Notes: generated by a model from the sequence alone, not told the origin. A DNA stretch of 55,119 bases from Flexistipes sp041694215 (GCA_041694215.1 JASMTO010000047.1:1-55119); one strand, 5' to 3'. Counted from the first letter of the stretch, positions 8,641 to 18,181 are shown. Numbers and translations are program-made.

Positions 8641-8754
8641 TTTAGCCTTCCTTATCAATTTTAATAGTACATGAAAATTGATAAAATCCAACATTTTTAA
8701 TCGTATTCTTAATAATGAATCAGCAAAAAAATGTTATAAATTGAAAAATTGCCA

Positions 8755-8783
8755 TTGACTGTTCATTTTTTTGAAATTAGTAT
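8755..8783 (+). promoter_or_regulatory. Putative sigma-70 promoter of the proline catabolism genes
   Basis: TTGACT (8755-8760) and TAGTAT (8778-8783) are 17 bp apart. They lie in the 177-nt gap between the divergent ydjM-like gene and pruA, with a strong AGGGAGGTG ribosome site after them. Confidence 0.45.
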
Positions 8784-8817
8784 TATATTGAAGTACAAAA
8801 TATCAGGGAGGTGAATT

Positions 8818-10461
8818 ATGATCACTTACAATAACTCGAAAATTAAAGTACCTCAGCCACAAAATGAGCCTGTTCTTTCGTATGAACCAGGTTCAGAAGA
8901 AAAAAAATTGTTGAAATTGGCACTTAATGAACTGAAAAACCAAAAAATTGAAATACCTCTAATTATTGGGGGCAAAGAAGTAAAAACAGGAAATATGGGA
9001 AAGGTTGTTTGCCCTCATGATCACCAGCATGTATTGGCAGAATACCATAAAGCTGGGGCGAAAGAAGTGGAAATGGCTATTGAGGCATCCCAAAAAGCGT
9101 GGAGAGAATGGCAGGAATATTCTTGGGAAGATCGTGTGGCTATATTTCTAAAAGCTGCAGAGCTGCTTTCCACTAAATACAGATATTTGGTTAATGCAGC
9201 CACAATGTTATCAATTAGTAAAACTGCCCATCAAGCTGAGATAGATTCTGCCTGTGAGCTTATAGATTTCTGGAGATTTAACTGTTATTTTGTGCAGCAA
9301 ATTTATGCAGAGCAGCCACTGATTAACCCGAAAGGAATATGGAATTATACCCAGACGCGTCCGTTAGAAGGTTTCGTATTTGCCGTTACACCGTTCAATT
9401 TCACAGCAATTGCAGGTAACCTTCCCACCTCACCGGCTATCATGGGCAATGTTACTATTTGGAAGCCGGCATCAACAGCGGTTTATGCTCCTTACTTTCT
9501 TATGAAAATTTTTAAAGAGGCAGGTCTTCCTGATGGTGTAATCAACTTTGTGCCTGGTTCCGGATCGACTGTTGGGAATGTATGTTTCAACGACCCTAGA
9601 TTTGCTGGTGTACACTTTACCGGTAGCACTGCTGTCTTTCAATCCATGTGGAAACAGGTGGGTGCTAATATTTCCAAATATAATAGCTATCCAAGAATTG
9701 TTGGTGAGACCGGTGGTAAAGATTTTATTTTTGCCCACAAATCAGCTGATGTGAGAAAACTCGCTATTGCTATGATACGTGGTGCTTATGAATACCAGGG
9801 GCAAAAGTGCTCTGCAGCATCAAGATCATACATACCCAAATCTCTGTGGAGTGATGTAAGAGAAATTCTCGAAACGGAAATCGCCAAAATAAAAATGGGC
9901 GATGTGGAAGATTTTACCAATTTCATGAATGCCGTAATAGATAAAAATGCTTTTAGCGATATTACCGGCTATATTGATTATGCAAAACAGTCAAAAGATG
10001 CCGAAGTCATAATAGGCGGGAATTATGATGACAGCAAAGGATATTTTATTGAGCCAACCGTTATTCTTACAACAGATCCAAAATTTAAAACTATGGAAGA
10101 AGAAATTTTTGGACCAGTAATGACTGTATATGTTTATGATGATGACAAATATGAAGAGACACTTGATATTTGCAATCAAACATCTCCTTATGGACTTACC
10201 GGTGCGGTATTTGCAACGGAGAGGGGAGCAATTCGGACTGCTATGAAAAAGCTGGAACATGCAGCCGGTAACTTTTACGTGAATGATAAACCCACAGGCT
10301 CAATAGTGGGGCAACAGCCTTTTGGAGGCGCCAGAGCGTCAGGGACCAATGATAAAGCCGGCAGCTATCAGAATCTTATAAGATGGGTTTCCACAAGAGC
10401 TGTTAAAGAAAATTTTAATGCTCCTGAGTCATTTGAATATCCTTTTATGAAAGAAAAATAA
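8818..10461 (+). CDS. pruA: L-glutamate gamma-semialdehyde (1-pyrroline-5-carboxylate) dehydrogenase
   Basis: NAD-dependent aldehyde dehydrogenase that oxidises glutamate semialdehyde, formed from P5C, to glutamate. This is the second step of proline degradation. The product has 547 aa. Aldehyde dehydrogenase landmarks are all present: FNFTAIAGNLPTSPA, FTGS (267-270), catalytic-base Glu297 in GETGGKD and nucleophile Cys331 in GQKCSAASR. EEEIFGPVMTVYVYDD and QQPFGGARASGTNDKAG complete the fold. The length and these motifs match the stand-alone P5CDH group (ALDH4-like) rather than the PutA fusion. The start follows GGGAGGTG. A hairpin separates it from the proline dehydrogenase gene, which supplies its substrate. 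Confidence 0.93.
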   Translation: MITYNNSKIKVPQPQNEPVLSYEPGSEEKKLLKLALNELKNQKIEIPLIIGGKEVKTGNMGKVVCPHDHQHVLAEYHKAGAKEVEMAIEASQKAWREWQEYSWEDRVAIFLKAAELLSTKYRYLVNAATMLSISKTAHQAEIDSACELIDFWRFNCYFVQQIYAEQPLINPKGIWNYTQTRPLEGFVFAVTPFNFTAIAGNLPTSPAIMGNVTIWKPASTAVYAPYFLMKIFKEAGLPDGVINFVPGSGSTVGNVCFNDPRFAGVHFTGSTAVFQSMWKQVGANISKYNSYPRIVGETGGKDFIFAHKSADVRKLAIAMIRGAYEYQGQKCSAASRSYIPKSLWSDVREILETEIAKIKMGDVEDFTNFMNAVIDKNAFSDITGYIDYAKQSKDAEVIIGGNYDDSKGYFIEPTVILTTDPKFKTMEEEIFGPVMTVYVYDDDKYEETLDICNQTSPYGLTGAVFATERGAIRTAMKKLEHAAGNFYVNDKPTGSIVGQQPFGGARASGTNDKAGSYQNLIRWVSTRAVKENFNAPESFEYPFMKEK

Positions 10462-10467
10462 ATTTTT

Positions 10468-10497
10468 AGAGGAGAGAGTTTTACTCTCCTCTCTTTT
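10468..10497 (+). terminator. Intrinsic terminator-like hairpin between pruA and proline dehydrogenase
   Basis: A 9-bp perfect stem (10468-10476 with 10484-10492) with a 7-nt loop is followed by CTTTT. It sits 6 nt after the pruA stop and just before the next ribosome site. It probably lowers downstream transcription rather than ending the operon. Confidence 0.65.
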
Positions 10498-10510
10498 GCC
10501 AGGAGGAAAT

Positions 10511-11422
10511 ATGTCTGTATTAAATTTTTTAATTTCAAAATCAATTATGCATGTCCCTGGGCCTATTGTGAGTATTTTTGCAAAAAGTTATATTGCAGGT
10601 CAGGATTTGTCTGATGCAGTAAAAGTTACCAAGGATCTGAATCATAAGGGAATAATGACAACAATAGATATTTTGGGCGAGTTTATAAAAACAAAAGATC
10701 AGGCAAAATATTTCAAAAATAGGTGTATTGAGATTCTGGATACAATAAATAAAGAGGATTTGGATGCTAACTTGTCTATAAAGCCTACGCAAATGGGTCT
10801 TAACTTGGATGAAGATTTTGCGTATGAAAATATTCGTGAAATTGTTAAATATGCTGATTCACTAAATAACTTTGTCCGCATTGATATGGAAGATACCCCT
10901 AATACTGATAAGACACTTAAACTTCACGCAAAACTGAAACAGGAGTTCGGTAAAAGTGTAGGAACTGTATTACAGGCCTATCTGAGAAGGACACCAACAG
11001 ACATTGATAATCTCGATCCCAAAGATTTAAACATAAGGCTTTGTAAAGGTATTTATAACGAACCGAGGGAGCTGGCTTACAAAGATCCTTATATTATAAA
11101 TCAAAATTTTATATACTGTCTTGAAAAATTGTTTTCAAAGGGAGCTTATGTTGGCATTGCCACCCATGATGAAAAACTGATTTTCGAATCCCTCAGATTG
11201 ATTGAAAAATATAACTTGAAAAAACAAGATTATGAATTTCAGATGCTTCTTGGTGTGGATGAGCAACTTAGAGAGATTATTGTTAATGGCGGGCATAGGC
11301 TTAGAGTGTATGTACCTTTTGGCAAAGATTGGCTTCCATATTCCAAAAGAAGACTGAAAGAGAACCCCAGTATTGCTACACACGCCTTGAGACAACTGTT
11401 TGGGATACATGGGAATAAATGA
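10511..11422 (+). CDS. Proline dehydrogenase (monofunctional)
   Basis: FAD-dependent proline dehydrogenase that oxidises proline to P5C and passes electrons to the quinone pool. It supplies PruA. The 303 residues form one beta/alpha barrel domain. Conserved elements are RIDMEDTPNTDKTL, LQAYLRRTPTDID, RLCKGIYNEPRELAY, GIATHDEKLI and the substrate-site end VYVPFGKDWLPYSKRRLKE. The length matches short, single-domain enzymes as in Thermus and Bacillus rather than PutA. The ATG at 10511 follows AGGAGGA; an upstream TTG frame is less likely. Last gene of the pair, followed by a repeat-bearing intergenic stretch. Confidence 0.9.
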   Translation: MSVLNFLISKSIMHVPGPIVSIFAKSYIAGQDLSDAVKVTKDLNHKGIMTTIDILGEFIKTKDQAKYFKNRCIEILDTINKEDLDANLSIKPTQMGLNLDEDFAYENIREIVKYADSLNNFVRIDMEDTPNTDKTLKLHAKLKQEFGKSVGTVLQAYLRRTPTDIDNLDPKDLNIRLCKGIYNEPRELAYKDPYIINQNFIYCLEKLFSKGAYVGIATHDEKLIFESLRLIEKYNLKKQDYEFQMLLGVDEQLREIIVNGGHRLRVYVPFGKDWLPYSKRRLKENPSIATHALRQLFGIHGNK

Positions 11423-11429
11423 TGAATTA

Positions 11430-11563
11430 GTGTTAAGTGTTAAGTGTTAAGTTTACCCTGTTAAATGCCGCAGGCACCAGCAAAGCTGATATTTAACAGG
11501 GTTTCCACTATTAAACACTGCCGAAGGAAGTCTGTCTGTAATACGGATCTAACAGGGTGTTAA
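11430..11563. repeat. Intergenic repeat with direct and inverted repeats
   Basis: Three tandem TGTTAAG heptamers fill 11431-11451 and a fourth lies at 11548-11554. The last part forms a 17-bp imperfect direct repeat (11437-11453 and 11547-11563, 15 of 17 identical) around a core of about 93 nt. Inside the core an 11-bp perfect inverted repeat (11456-11466, 11491-11501) encloses a small TGCC-GCA-GGCA hairpin. A second AACAGGG block lies at 11541-11547. No ORF is visible here. It looks like a small non-autonomous or decayed repeat. The rest of the gap (11564-11703) is AT-rich leader; a weak TATACT at 11643-11648 may be a -10 box. Confidence 0.7.
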
Positions 11564-11703
11564 GTGCCAAGTTGATGCTTATCTTTTATCAATCAAGATA
11601 AATCTTATAAATTTTTTTGTTCTGTGTTAGAATAAAATTAATTATACTGCATATTACTTAATATATTTGTGTTGTTTTAGCTGATATAAGTGGAGGGTAT
11701 GTT

Positions 11704-13257
11704 ATGAAAAAGCTTGGGGAATTGTTGCAGGAAAATGGTTTAGTTACCGCTGAGCAGGTAAACAAGGCTCTGAAAAAACAATCCCAAACGAATGATAAGC
11801 TTGGCAAAATTCTTGTCAAAATGGGGTTTATTTCAGAAAATCAATTGTTAACGTTTTTGGCTAAGCAGTACAATGTATATACGTTTACTGAAAATGAACT
11901 GACCATAAGTAAAGAAGTACAAAAACGTTTTAGTTATGATATTATATACAATTACGGTGTAATACCTTTTAAAATTTCCGATAAAGGAATTTATGTGGGC
12001 TTTTCTAACCTTTCTATCCTTAATGATATAGATGAAATATCATTTAAAGTGGGGGAAAAAATCATACCTGTTCTTTTTCCGGACTCTATGTATGAAAAAA
12101 TTATAGGTGATCTTAAGGCTAACATGTATGGAAAAAAAGATTATACATTTGTTTCATTTGAAAAAACAGTTGGTAAAAAACTAAAAGAAGGTATAAGCTT
12201 GGAGGAATTCGTTTCTGCTGTATTTACTTTTGAGCCTGATTTTAGTAAAATTTTTATGTCAGAAGGATCTGAGCCGGCAATAAGAAAAGTAGGAAGATTT
12301 TATAAGCTTAATGTTCAACCACTTACAAGAAGTCATATTTTAAGTTTCATAAAGATGCTTACTGATGAAACGTTGAGGAAGAAATTGATTAGTATAAATT
12401 ATCTCAGATTTCATAAAATTATTAATGGTAAAAATTTTATAGTTAATATTTTAAAGCAAAAAGGACATTATTCAATAATTTTATCTCTCACAACAACAGC
12501 AATACCTAAATTTGATTCACTCGGTTTCAAAAATGATGTTGCCAAATATATTCTTTATCCCTCTGCAGGATTTTATTTATTTATTGCACCTTTTGGTCAT
12601 GGCAAGTCTACAATAATGGCCTCTGTTGTAAATTATTTTAATACTACAAAAACACTAAATATTCTTTTTATAAAGAAGAAAAGTGTTTACCAAATAACCC
12701 CAGACAAAAGTTTTGTTACTCAAATAGAGGCCGGTCATGATGCCGCTGATACAGAGGAATTATTTCAGATTATTTATGATATTGAGCCGGACATAGTCTT
12801 CCTCAGTGATATTGAGAACTTAAGCGTGTTGGATATGGCGTTAAAACTTGTTGAGTCCGGCAGAACCGTTTATGCCTGTTACGAAGCCGGGAGTATTTCT
12901 GGTGCATTCGAACGTTTGTTTTTATATCAAAGTGAGCTTAGCAATAATTATTACGCCAATAAACTTGCAAACACGTTAAAACTTGTGGTTAATTTCAGGT
13001 TGATTCCTGTTGAAAATATCGACAGAAAAATGCTTGTTTACGAGTATGTTTTTAATTCTTTTAAACTTCAAAAGGCGCTATTGGAATCAAATTATAGGTT
13101 TATTGACTCCCAATTAAGAGGTACTGCGGATTATATGCCCTTTGAAAGGAAGCTAGCCGATCTTTATAAAAGCAAAACGATAGATCTTGGGACTGCGGAG
13201 ACATATGCTTTAAACTTTGATTTATTCAGAAATTATGCAGGTATCAAAGAAAGCTGA
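11704..13257 (+). CDS. Degenerate MshEN / PilT-GspE-like secretion ATPase homologue
   Basis: Related to the ATPases of type II secretion and type IV pili, but probably not an ordinary motor. Residues about 1-140 look like the MshEN (GspE N-terminal) domain, which binds c-di-GMP in some members. From about 180 the chain resembles PilT (FMSEGSEPAIRKVGRFYKL, then a barrel-like part). The P-loop APFGHGKST is at 295-303. The regions where PilT has its GEMRD Walker B and its HTTSA His box read SDIENL and YEAGSIS, so the catalytic Glu and His are missing. The GspE zinc cysteines are absent too. The start follows GGAGG. It heads a very long co-directional gene run and no other pilus gene is near. A regulatory or structural role is inference. 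Confidence 0.72.
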   Translation: MKKLGELLQENGLVTAEQVNKALKKQSQTNDKLGKILVKMGFISENQLLTFLAKQYNVYTFTENELTISKEVQKRFSYDIIYNYGVIPFKISDKGIYVGFSNLSILNDIDEISFKVGEKIIPVLFPDSMYEKIIGDLKANMYGKKDYTFVSFEKTVGKKLKEGISLEEFVSAVFTFEPDFSKIFMSEGSEPAIRKVGRFYKLNVQPLTRSHILSFIKMLTDETLRKKLISINYLRFHKIINGKNFIVNILKQKGHYSIILSLTTTAIPKFDSLGFKNDVAKYILYPSAGFYLFIAPFGHGKSTIMASVVNYFNTTKTLNILFIKKKSVYQITPDKSFVTQIEAGHDAADTEELFQIIYDIEPDIVFLSDIENLSVLDMALKLVESGRTVYACYEAGSISGAFERLFLYQSELSNNYYANKLANTLKLVVNFRLIPVENIDRKMLVYEYVFNSFKLQKALLESNYRFIDSQLRGTADYMPFERKLADLYKSKTIDLGTAETYALNFDLFRNYAGIKES

Positions 13258-13281
13258 TTTTTTAAGTTTTATGGAGTATTA

Positions 13282-15072
13282 ATGGCTTTAAAAAAATATT
13301 TTGAGAAAGACCACTTTTTACCCAAATATATCCAAAACTTTTCTTACAGGGATTCCCAGGTAGAACTGGCTGAATATATAAAAGAGAAGCTTGAATCATA
13401 TGAATCTTCTGTTATTGAGGCTCCCACAGGCTCTGGTAAAACTTTGGCATATTTGCTCCCTGTCTTTGATCTGGGACACAAAACGATAATTTCAACAAAG
13501 ACAAAGCAGCTTATGAACCAGATTTTATATAGGGATATTAACATATTTGAGGAAATTTTCAGCGATAAAAGATTAAAGATAGCATCCCTTAAAGGAAGGA
13601 AAAATTATTTTTGTTACTACAGATATTTTAAGTTAATAGCACCGAATCCGGATATGTATTCTGATGTAATTGACTGGTATAATGTAAACAAAAATATTAG
13701 TGAAATACCTTACGGTTTTTTTAACTTTTCAGTAATTGAAAAGATGACGGCAGATAGCTTACAGTGTATAATGGGAAAATGTCCATATTACAATAAATGC
13801 CCGTTTTACCTTCAGAGGGAAAAAGCTTCTGAAGCTGACATTGTTATTACCAATCATTTTATGTTACTTAGTGATGTTGCAATGAGAAATAAGCATGATA
13901 TGGCTTATAATTTTGATTTTGCAGAGCATATTATTTTTGATGAGGCACATTCTCTGCCTGATATTTTTCCAGGTTTTATAGGTGATGATGTTAATTTTGC
14001 AGCGCTGATGGCATTTTTAAAGGAAAACAGGCATATGATGGACGAACCTGTCTACAGTTATTTCCAAAATAAGTTTGCATATATAAAATCTAATGTACAA
14101 TCAAAACAGGAAATCAGCAATAAGATAAAAGACGAACTTGATATCTTTTTTGCTGAACTAAAAAAAGTCGCAGAGACATCGTTTGATGATGAAAGTTATG
14201 ATGTTTATAAAAAATACAGAGACAAATTTCATAATATTTTTAATACCAAGGGAGTAAAATTAATAGAACCTACTGTATCATCATTTGTATTAAAAAGTAT
14301 GCCTCTTGATATTTCTGAAACTTTTAGTCAGTCATTAAAAAAAGTATGTATGAGTGCACTGTTTATCAGTGCCACTATTTCCGTTAACGGCTCCTTTAAC
14401 TATTTTTGTAACGAATTGGGGCTTAACGATGTTTCCGGGAAAAATACCAATAGTGAATTTAATTTTTTAAGTAATGGTGAATGTTATATATCCAAAAATC
14501 AGCTTACCAAATCCCAGAAAATGGAAATTTATGAAAAAATCAGTTTAAATGCAAAAAGTGGATGTCTTTTTATTTTTAATAGTATTGATATGATGAATAA
14601 TGTGTATAAGTATCTTAACAAAAGGATTGGTAACAAGAAAGAGCTGCTACTACAGACAGAAATTGATTTGTCGACAATAAAAGTGAATTCTGATACCGTT
14701 GTTTTGGGGTGTGCTGTTGTTAGAGAAGGTGTGGATTTTTCCGGTAATTTTTTACAGTATGTGGTCTTGGATAAGCTTCCTTTTGAAAATATCTCTGACG
14801 TTTATTTGCGGCAACGGCAACAAGCGTTTGAGGAAAAATATGGTAATGCTTTTATGAATTTTTACTTGCCCAGGGCTGTAATCTATTTTAAACAGGCTAT
14901 AGGAAGACTTATTAGGCATGAAAATGATACAGGCACCTGGATTATCCTGGATAACAGGATATTGACAAAAGCCTATGGTCGATATTTTATGGATGTATTA
15001 AAGGATGTGAAAATTTACGATACGCTGGAAAACTTACCAGTACTTTCGGGAGGTTATAATGGGCTATATTAA
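13282..15072 (+). CDS. DinG/XPD-type ATP-dependent helicase with Fe-S cysteines
   Basis: Superfamily 2 DNA helicase of the DinG/Rad3 group. These unwind DNA 5' to 3' and carry a 4Fe-4S cluster. Walker A is APTGSGKT (about 48-54) and the DEAH box is at 220-223 (IIFDEAHSLPD). Between them lie four cysteines (111, 162, 167, 173) with the spacing expected for the Fe-S domain. The C-terminal part has VVREGVDFSGN and QAIGRLIRHENDTG (motifs V and VI). At 596 aa it is a compact member with no exonuclease domain. The ATG follows GGAG. The 3' end overlaps pgi by 14 nt. The substrate and exact role (repair or R-loop removal) are not determinable here. Confidence 0.88.
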   Translation: MALKKYFEKDHFLPKYIQNFSYRDSQVELAEYIKEKLESYESSVIEAPTGSGKTLAYLLPVFDLGHKTIISTKTKQLMNQILYRDINIFEEIFSDKRLKIASLKGRKNYFCYYRYFKLIAPNPDMYSDVIDWYNVNKNISEIPYGFFNFSVIEKMTADSLQCIMGKCPYYNKCPFYLQREKASEADIVITNHFMLLSDVAMRNKHDMAYNFDFAEHIIFDEAHSLPDIFPGFIGDDVNFAALMAFLKENRHMMDEPVYSYFQNKFAYIKSNVQSKQEISNKIKDELDIFFAELKKVAETSFDDESYDVYKKYRDKFHNIFNTKGVKLIEPTVSSFVLKSMPLDISETFSQSLKKVCMSALFISATISVNGSFNYFCNELGLNDVSGKNTNSEFNFLSNGECYISKNQLTKSQKMEIYEKISLNAKSGCLFIFNSIDMMNNVYKYLNKRIGNKKELLLQTEIDLSTIKVNSDTVVLGCAVVREGVDFSGNFLQYVVLDKLPFENISDVYLRQRQQAFEEKYGNAFMNFYLPRAVIYFKQAIGRLIRHENDTGTWIILDNRILTKAYGRYFMDVLKDVKIYDTLENLPVLSGGYNGLY

Positions 15073-16420
15073 ACTTGACTATAATTTTGTTATGAATAGG
15101 TATGTGCCAAACGGTTTGAGTGAAGATGAGATTGAGCAGTATAAAGAAATGGCTAAAAAAGGAATGTCGGATTTGATATCCCTATGTGAATCGCGAGAAG
15201 TGGGGTTTCCGCATTTGCCCGATTACGACTTATCCGAGATTAAAGAGATTATCAAATCAACCAAAGGCCAGTACAATGACCTTATCATTGTTGGTATAGG
15301 TGGTTCTTCTCTTGGTATTGAGGCAATTGTTAATGCGCTGCTTCCTTATGGTTATAACGCATTATCCTTTGGTGAAAGAGGGTGTTTACCGAGGATATGG
15401 TTTGCCGATAACGTTGATCCGCATAAACTTTACTGGACGTTAAAAAAATGTGAAGCAGAGGATACAATTGTTTGCATTATTACCAAATCTGGTAGCACAG
15501 TGGAAACTGTTGCTAATTTTTCCATTATTTACAAATGGCTTAATGAAAACCTAAAAAATCCGGCGGATCATATATATGCCATAACTGATCCGGAAAAAGG
15601 TCCTCTAAGGGAATTTGCTGAGATGCATAAAATTAAAACATTCAGCATTCCCTCTAATGTGGGTGGGCGTTTTTCTGTACTAAGCCCCGTTGGTATTATT
15701 CCATCAGCTCTACTTGGTTTGGATATAGATAGGATGCTTAAGGGGGCAAAGGATATAGTTGATTCAGAAAAAGAAAAAATTCTATATTTATCAGCTATAT
15801 ATTTGGCATACATGAATAAAGGATATAATATAAATGTACTTATGCCATATACTTCCCGTCTTAAATCTTTTTCAGAATGGTTTGCGCAGCTGTGGGGTGA
15901 AAGTTTAGGTAAAAAGTATAATTTTACTGGTAAGGCCGTACACACTGGTACTACGCCTGTGTGTGCTGTGGGGACGATTGACCAGCATTCACAGCTACAA
16001 TTGTACAAGGAAGGTCCGAATGACAAAATTATAACATTTATAGAGCTTAGCACACATGATTTTGATGTTGAAATTTTTGCTGATTTTCACAGTGAATTTT
16101 CCTATTTAACAGGCCATTCTCTTGGTGATTTGATGAATCTTGAGCTTCATGCCACAGAATTATCACTAAAAAATGATGGTAAACCCTCTATAAAGCTTGT
16201 TATGGATGGTATTGATGAGTATGCTGTGGGTAAGCTTTTTATGCTGATGCAGTATGTGGTTTCTGTAACAGGGCTTTCCCTCGGGATAAATCCTTTTGAT
16301 CAACCCGGTGTTGAAGAAGGAAAACACTTTGCATATGGAATGCTTGGCAGAAAGGGGTATGGTGCTAAAAAGAAAGAATTTGAGGAAAATTATTTAAAAT
16401 CTGATGAATACATCGTTTGA
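15059..16420 (+). CDS. pgi: Glucose-6-phosphate isomerase
   Basis: Interconverts glucose 6-phosphate and fructose 6-phosphate in the cytoplasm, serving glycolysis/gluconeogenesis and, upstream of GlmS/GlmM, amino-sugar supply. Sugar-isomerase (SIS) motifs are clear: IVGIGGSSLGIEA, CIITKSGSTVET and the PGI signature GGRFSVLSPVG. Later come the QLWGESLGK segment and a C-terminal NPFDQPGVEEGK. At 453 aa it is the short bacterial form (as in Bacillus). A GGGAGG site lies just before the ATG inside the helicase gene. It overlaps tilS by 17 nt. Confidence 0.94.
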   Translation: MGYIKLDYNFVMNRYVPNGLSEDEIEQYKEMAKKGMSDLISLCESREVGFPHLPDYDLSEIKEIIKSTKGQYNDLIIVGIGGSSLGIEAIVNALLPYGYNALSFGERGCLPRIWFADNVDPHKLYWTLKKCEAEDTIVCIITKSGSTVETVANFSIIYKWLNENLKNPADHIYAITDPEKGPLREFAEMHKIKTFSIPSNVGGRFSVLSPVGIIPSALLGLDIDRMLKGAKDIVDSEKEKILYLSAIYLAYMNKGYNINVLMPYTSRLKSFSEWFAQLWGESLGKKYNFTGKAVHTGTTPVCAVGTIDQHSQLQLYKEGPNDKIITFIELSTHDFDVEIFADFHSEFSYLTGHSLGDLMNLELHATELSLKNDGKPSIKLVMDGIDEYAVGKLFMLMQYVVSVTGLSLGINPFDQPGVEEGKHFAYGMLGRKGYGAKKKEFEENYLKSDEYIV

Positions 16421-17651
16421 AGAAAAAGTTCTATGTGAGATATCTGGACTGTCAGGCAAAATTCTAATATTGGCTTTTTCTGGGGGACGGGACTCCAGCG
16501 CACTGTTTCATTTTCTTAACAGATATAAAGAACAAATACCTTTTAAACTCTTTGCCTGCCATATCAACCATAAGTTACGACCTGATGCTGACAACGACGA
16601 GAGATTTGTTAGAGAAAGATGTGAGTCTTCCGGAATAAAAATTTTTGTTGAGAAAAAGGATATATGTAAAGAAGCCAAAGAAAAGGGGACAAGTTTAGAG
16701 CAGGAAGCCAGAAATTTCAGACTGACCGTATTTAAAAAATTAAAAAAATATCTTGATGCCGATTACATAATTACTGCTCATCATCAGGATGATTTACTGG
16801 AAAATTTTTTTTTGAAAAGTTTTCAAGGCAGCTCGTTATACAACCTGAAGGGGTTTAATCATTCGAATAACCTTTTTTTCAGACCTATGTTAAAAGTAAA
16901 TTCTTTAGAAATTAATGAATATGTAAATAAATACAAGCTGGATTTTGTAACAGATTATACTAATTTTGATACAAATTTTCCAAGGAATTGGATCAGGCAT
17001 AAAGTGATTCCAGTTATTAGTAATTATAATAAAGGATATTTATATAATGTAATTAAATTACAAGATGATTCGGAAGAATTGTTTCATTATTTATCAAGAC
17101 GCATTGGAAATATAAATATTGAAGAAAGCGATAGAATGTTCAAAGTATGCTTAAGTGAGTTTTTGCTTTTGGATCCATTTGAACAGAAATTTTTAATTAG
17201 TTCGATAATCTCGAAATTTTGCAGGCCTGAAAAAAGATTGATTGAGAATATATTGGAAATCGGTTATAAAAGAGATTCCAAACGAATAAATTTACCGAAC
17301 GATTTCCTTTTTGAGAAATCCTGTAAAAATATTCGTTTTTATCATAAGTCACTTATTAGGGGATATAAATATATAAAGAAGCCTTTTGAAAAGGTTGTAA
17401 TTTTGTCAAATTTAGGTAAGATTGTTACTTTTGATAAGCAGTTGGAAAATTGTTATTTAACCATTAGAAACAGACAAAATGGAGATAGAATTGGGCAGAA
17501 AAAATTAAAAGATTTGTTTATTAATAATCATATAGATTTATTTCTCAGGGATACTGCCATTATTGTGGAAAAAGACGGTGAAATAATATTTGTAGAAGGT
17601 GTTGTAAATAATGAGGATATAGGAGTGAAGAGGGTTAAATGGGAAAAATAG
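16404..17651 (+). CDS. tilS: tRNA(Ile)-lysidine synthase
   Basis: Attaches lysine to C34 of the CAU anticodon of tRNA-Ile2, changing its decoding from AUG to AUA and its charging from Met to Ile. The N-terminal ATP-pyrophosphatase domain has the P-loop SGGRDS (26-31), then CHINHKLR, EQEARNFR and ITAHHQDDLLENF, all typical of TilS. The C-terminal TilS substrate-binding part follows, with LTIRNRQNGDRIG and KLKDLFI. Length 415 aa is normal. It overlaps pgi upstream and hpt downstream (13 nt). A CAU tRNA that may be its substrate is encoded at 40915-40988. Confidence 0.93.
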   Translation: MNTSFEEKVLCEISGLSGKILILAFSGGRDSSALFHFLNRYKEQIPFKLFACHINHKLRPDADNDERFVRERCESSGIKIFVEKKDICKEAKEKGTSLEQEARNFRLTVFKKLKKYLDADYIITAHHQDDLLENFFLKSFQGSSLYNLKGFNHSNNLFFRPMLKVNSLEINEYVNKYKLDFVTDYTNFDTNFPRNWIRHKVIPVISNYNKGYLYNVIKLQDDSEELFHYLSRRIGNINIEESDRMFKVCLSEFLLLDPFEQKFLISSIISKFCRPEKRLIENILEIGYKRDSKRINLPNDFLFEKSCKNIRFYHKSLIRGYKYIKKPFEKVVILSNLGKIVTFDKQLENCYLTIRNRQNGDRIGQKKLKDLFINNHIDLFLRDTAIIVEKDGEIIFVEGVVNNEDIGVKRVKWEK

Positions 17652-18169
17652 AATTAAAACCTTTCCTTTTTGAAAAGGAAATAAAAGCAAAGGTAAGAGA
17701 AATAGGCGGGTTAATTACCAGAGACTTTGAAGGAGAAGACGTTCTGCTTGTGGGGGTTTTAAAGGGAGCATGGATTTTTCTTTCCGATTTGGTAAGAGAA
17801 ATCAATCTTAATGTAGAGATCAGCTTTATCTCTGTATCCAGCTATGTTGGTAAAAAAACGGTCAGCAGCGGTGTGGTAAGGCTTCTGTGCGATATTGATA
17901 AACCTTTGGAAGGGAAAAATGTTATACTTGTTGAGGATATAGTTGATACAGGCTTAACATTGAGTTATTTAAGAAAGCTGCTTTTTGTCAGAAACCCCAA
18001 CACCATTAAAGTGTGTACACTGTTAGACAAACCTTCTAGGAGACTGGCGGATATTACACCTGATTATGTAGGGTTTGATATCCCTGATGAATTTGTTGTG
18101 GGATATGGCCTGGACTATGACGGTTTGTACAGAAATTTAAAAGATATATGTAAGGTAAATTTTACGTAA
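17639..18169 (+). CDS. hpt: Hypoxanthine phosphoribosyltransferase
   Basis: Purine salvage enzyme joining hypoxanthine (and often guanine) to PRPP. The 176-residue type I PRTase shows the PRPP loop VEDIVDTG (98-105), the LVGVLKGAWIFLSDL substrate region and the C-terminal VVGYGLDYDGLYRNL element typical of Hpt. It lies between tilS and ftsH; the tilS-hpt-ftsH order is widespread in bacteria and supports all three calls. A GAGGAGG site after its stop serves ftsH. Confidence 0.94.
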   Translation: MGKIELKPFLFEKEIKAKVREIGGLITRDFEGEDVLLVGVLKGAWIFLSDLVREINLNVEISFISVSSYVGKKTVSSGVVRLLCDIDKPLEGKNVILVEDIVDTGLTLSYLRKLLFVRNPNTIKVCTLLDKPSRRLADITPDYVGFDIPDEFVVGYGLDYDGLYRNLKDICKVNFT

Positions 18170-18181
18170 AGAGGAGGAACA

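Noticed and set aside
11431..11451. A short CRISPR-like array
   Set aside because: The repeat unit is 7 nt, contiguous and without spacers. It is a tandem repeat, and no cas gene is nearby.
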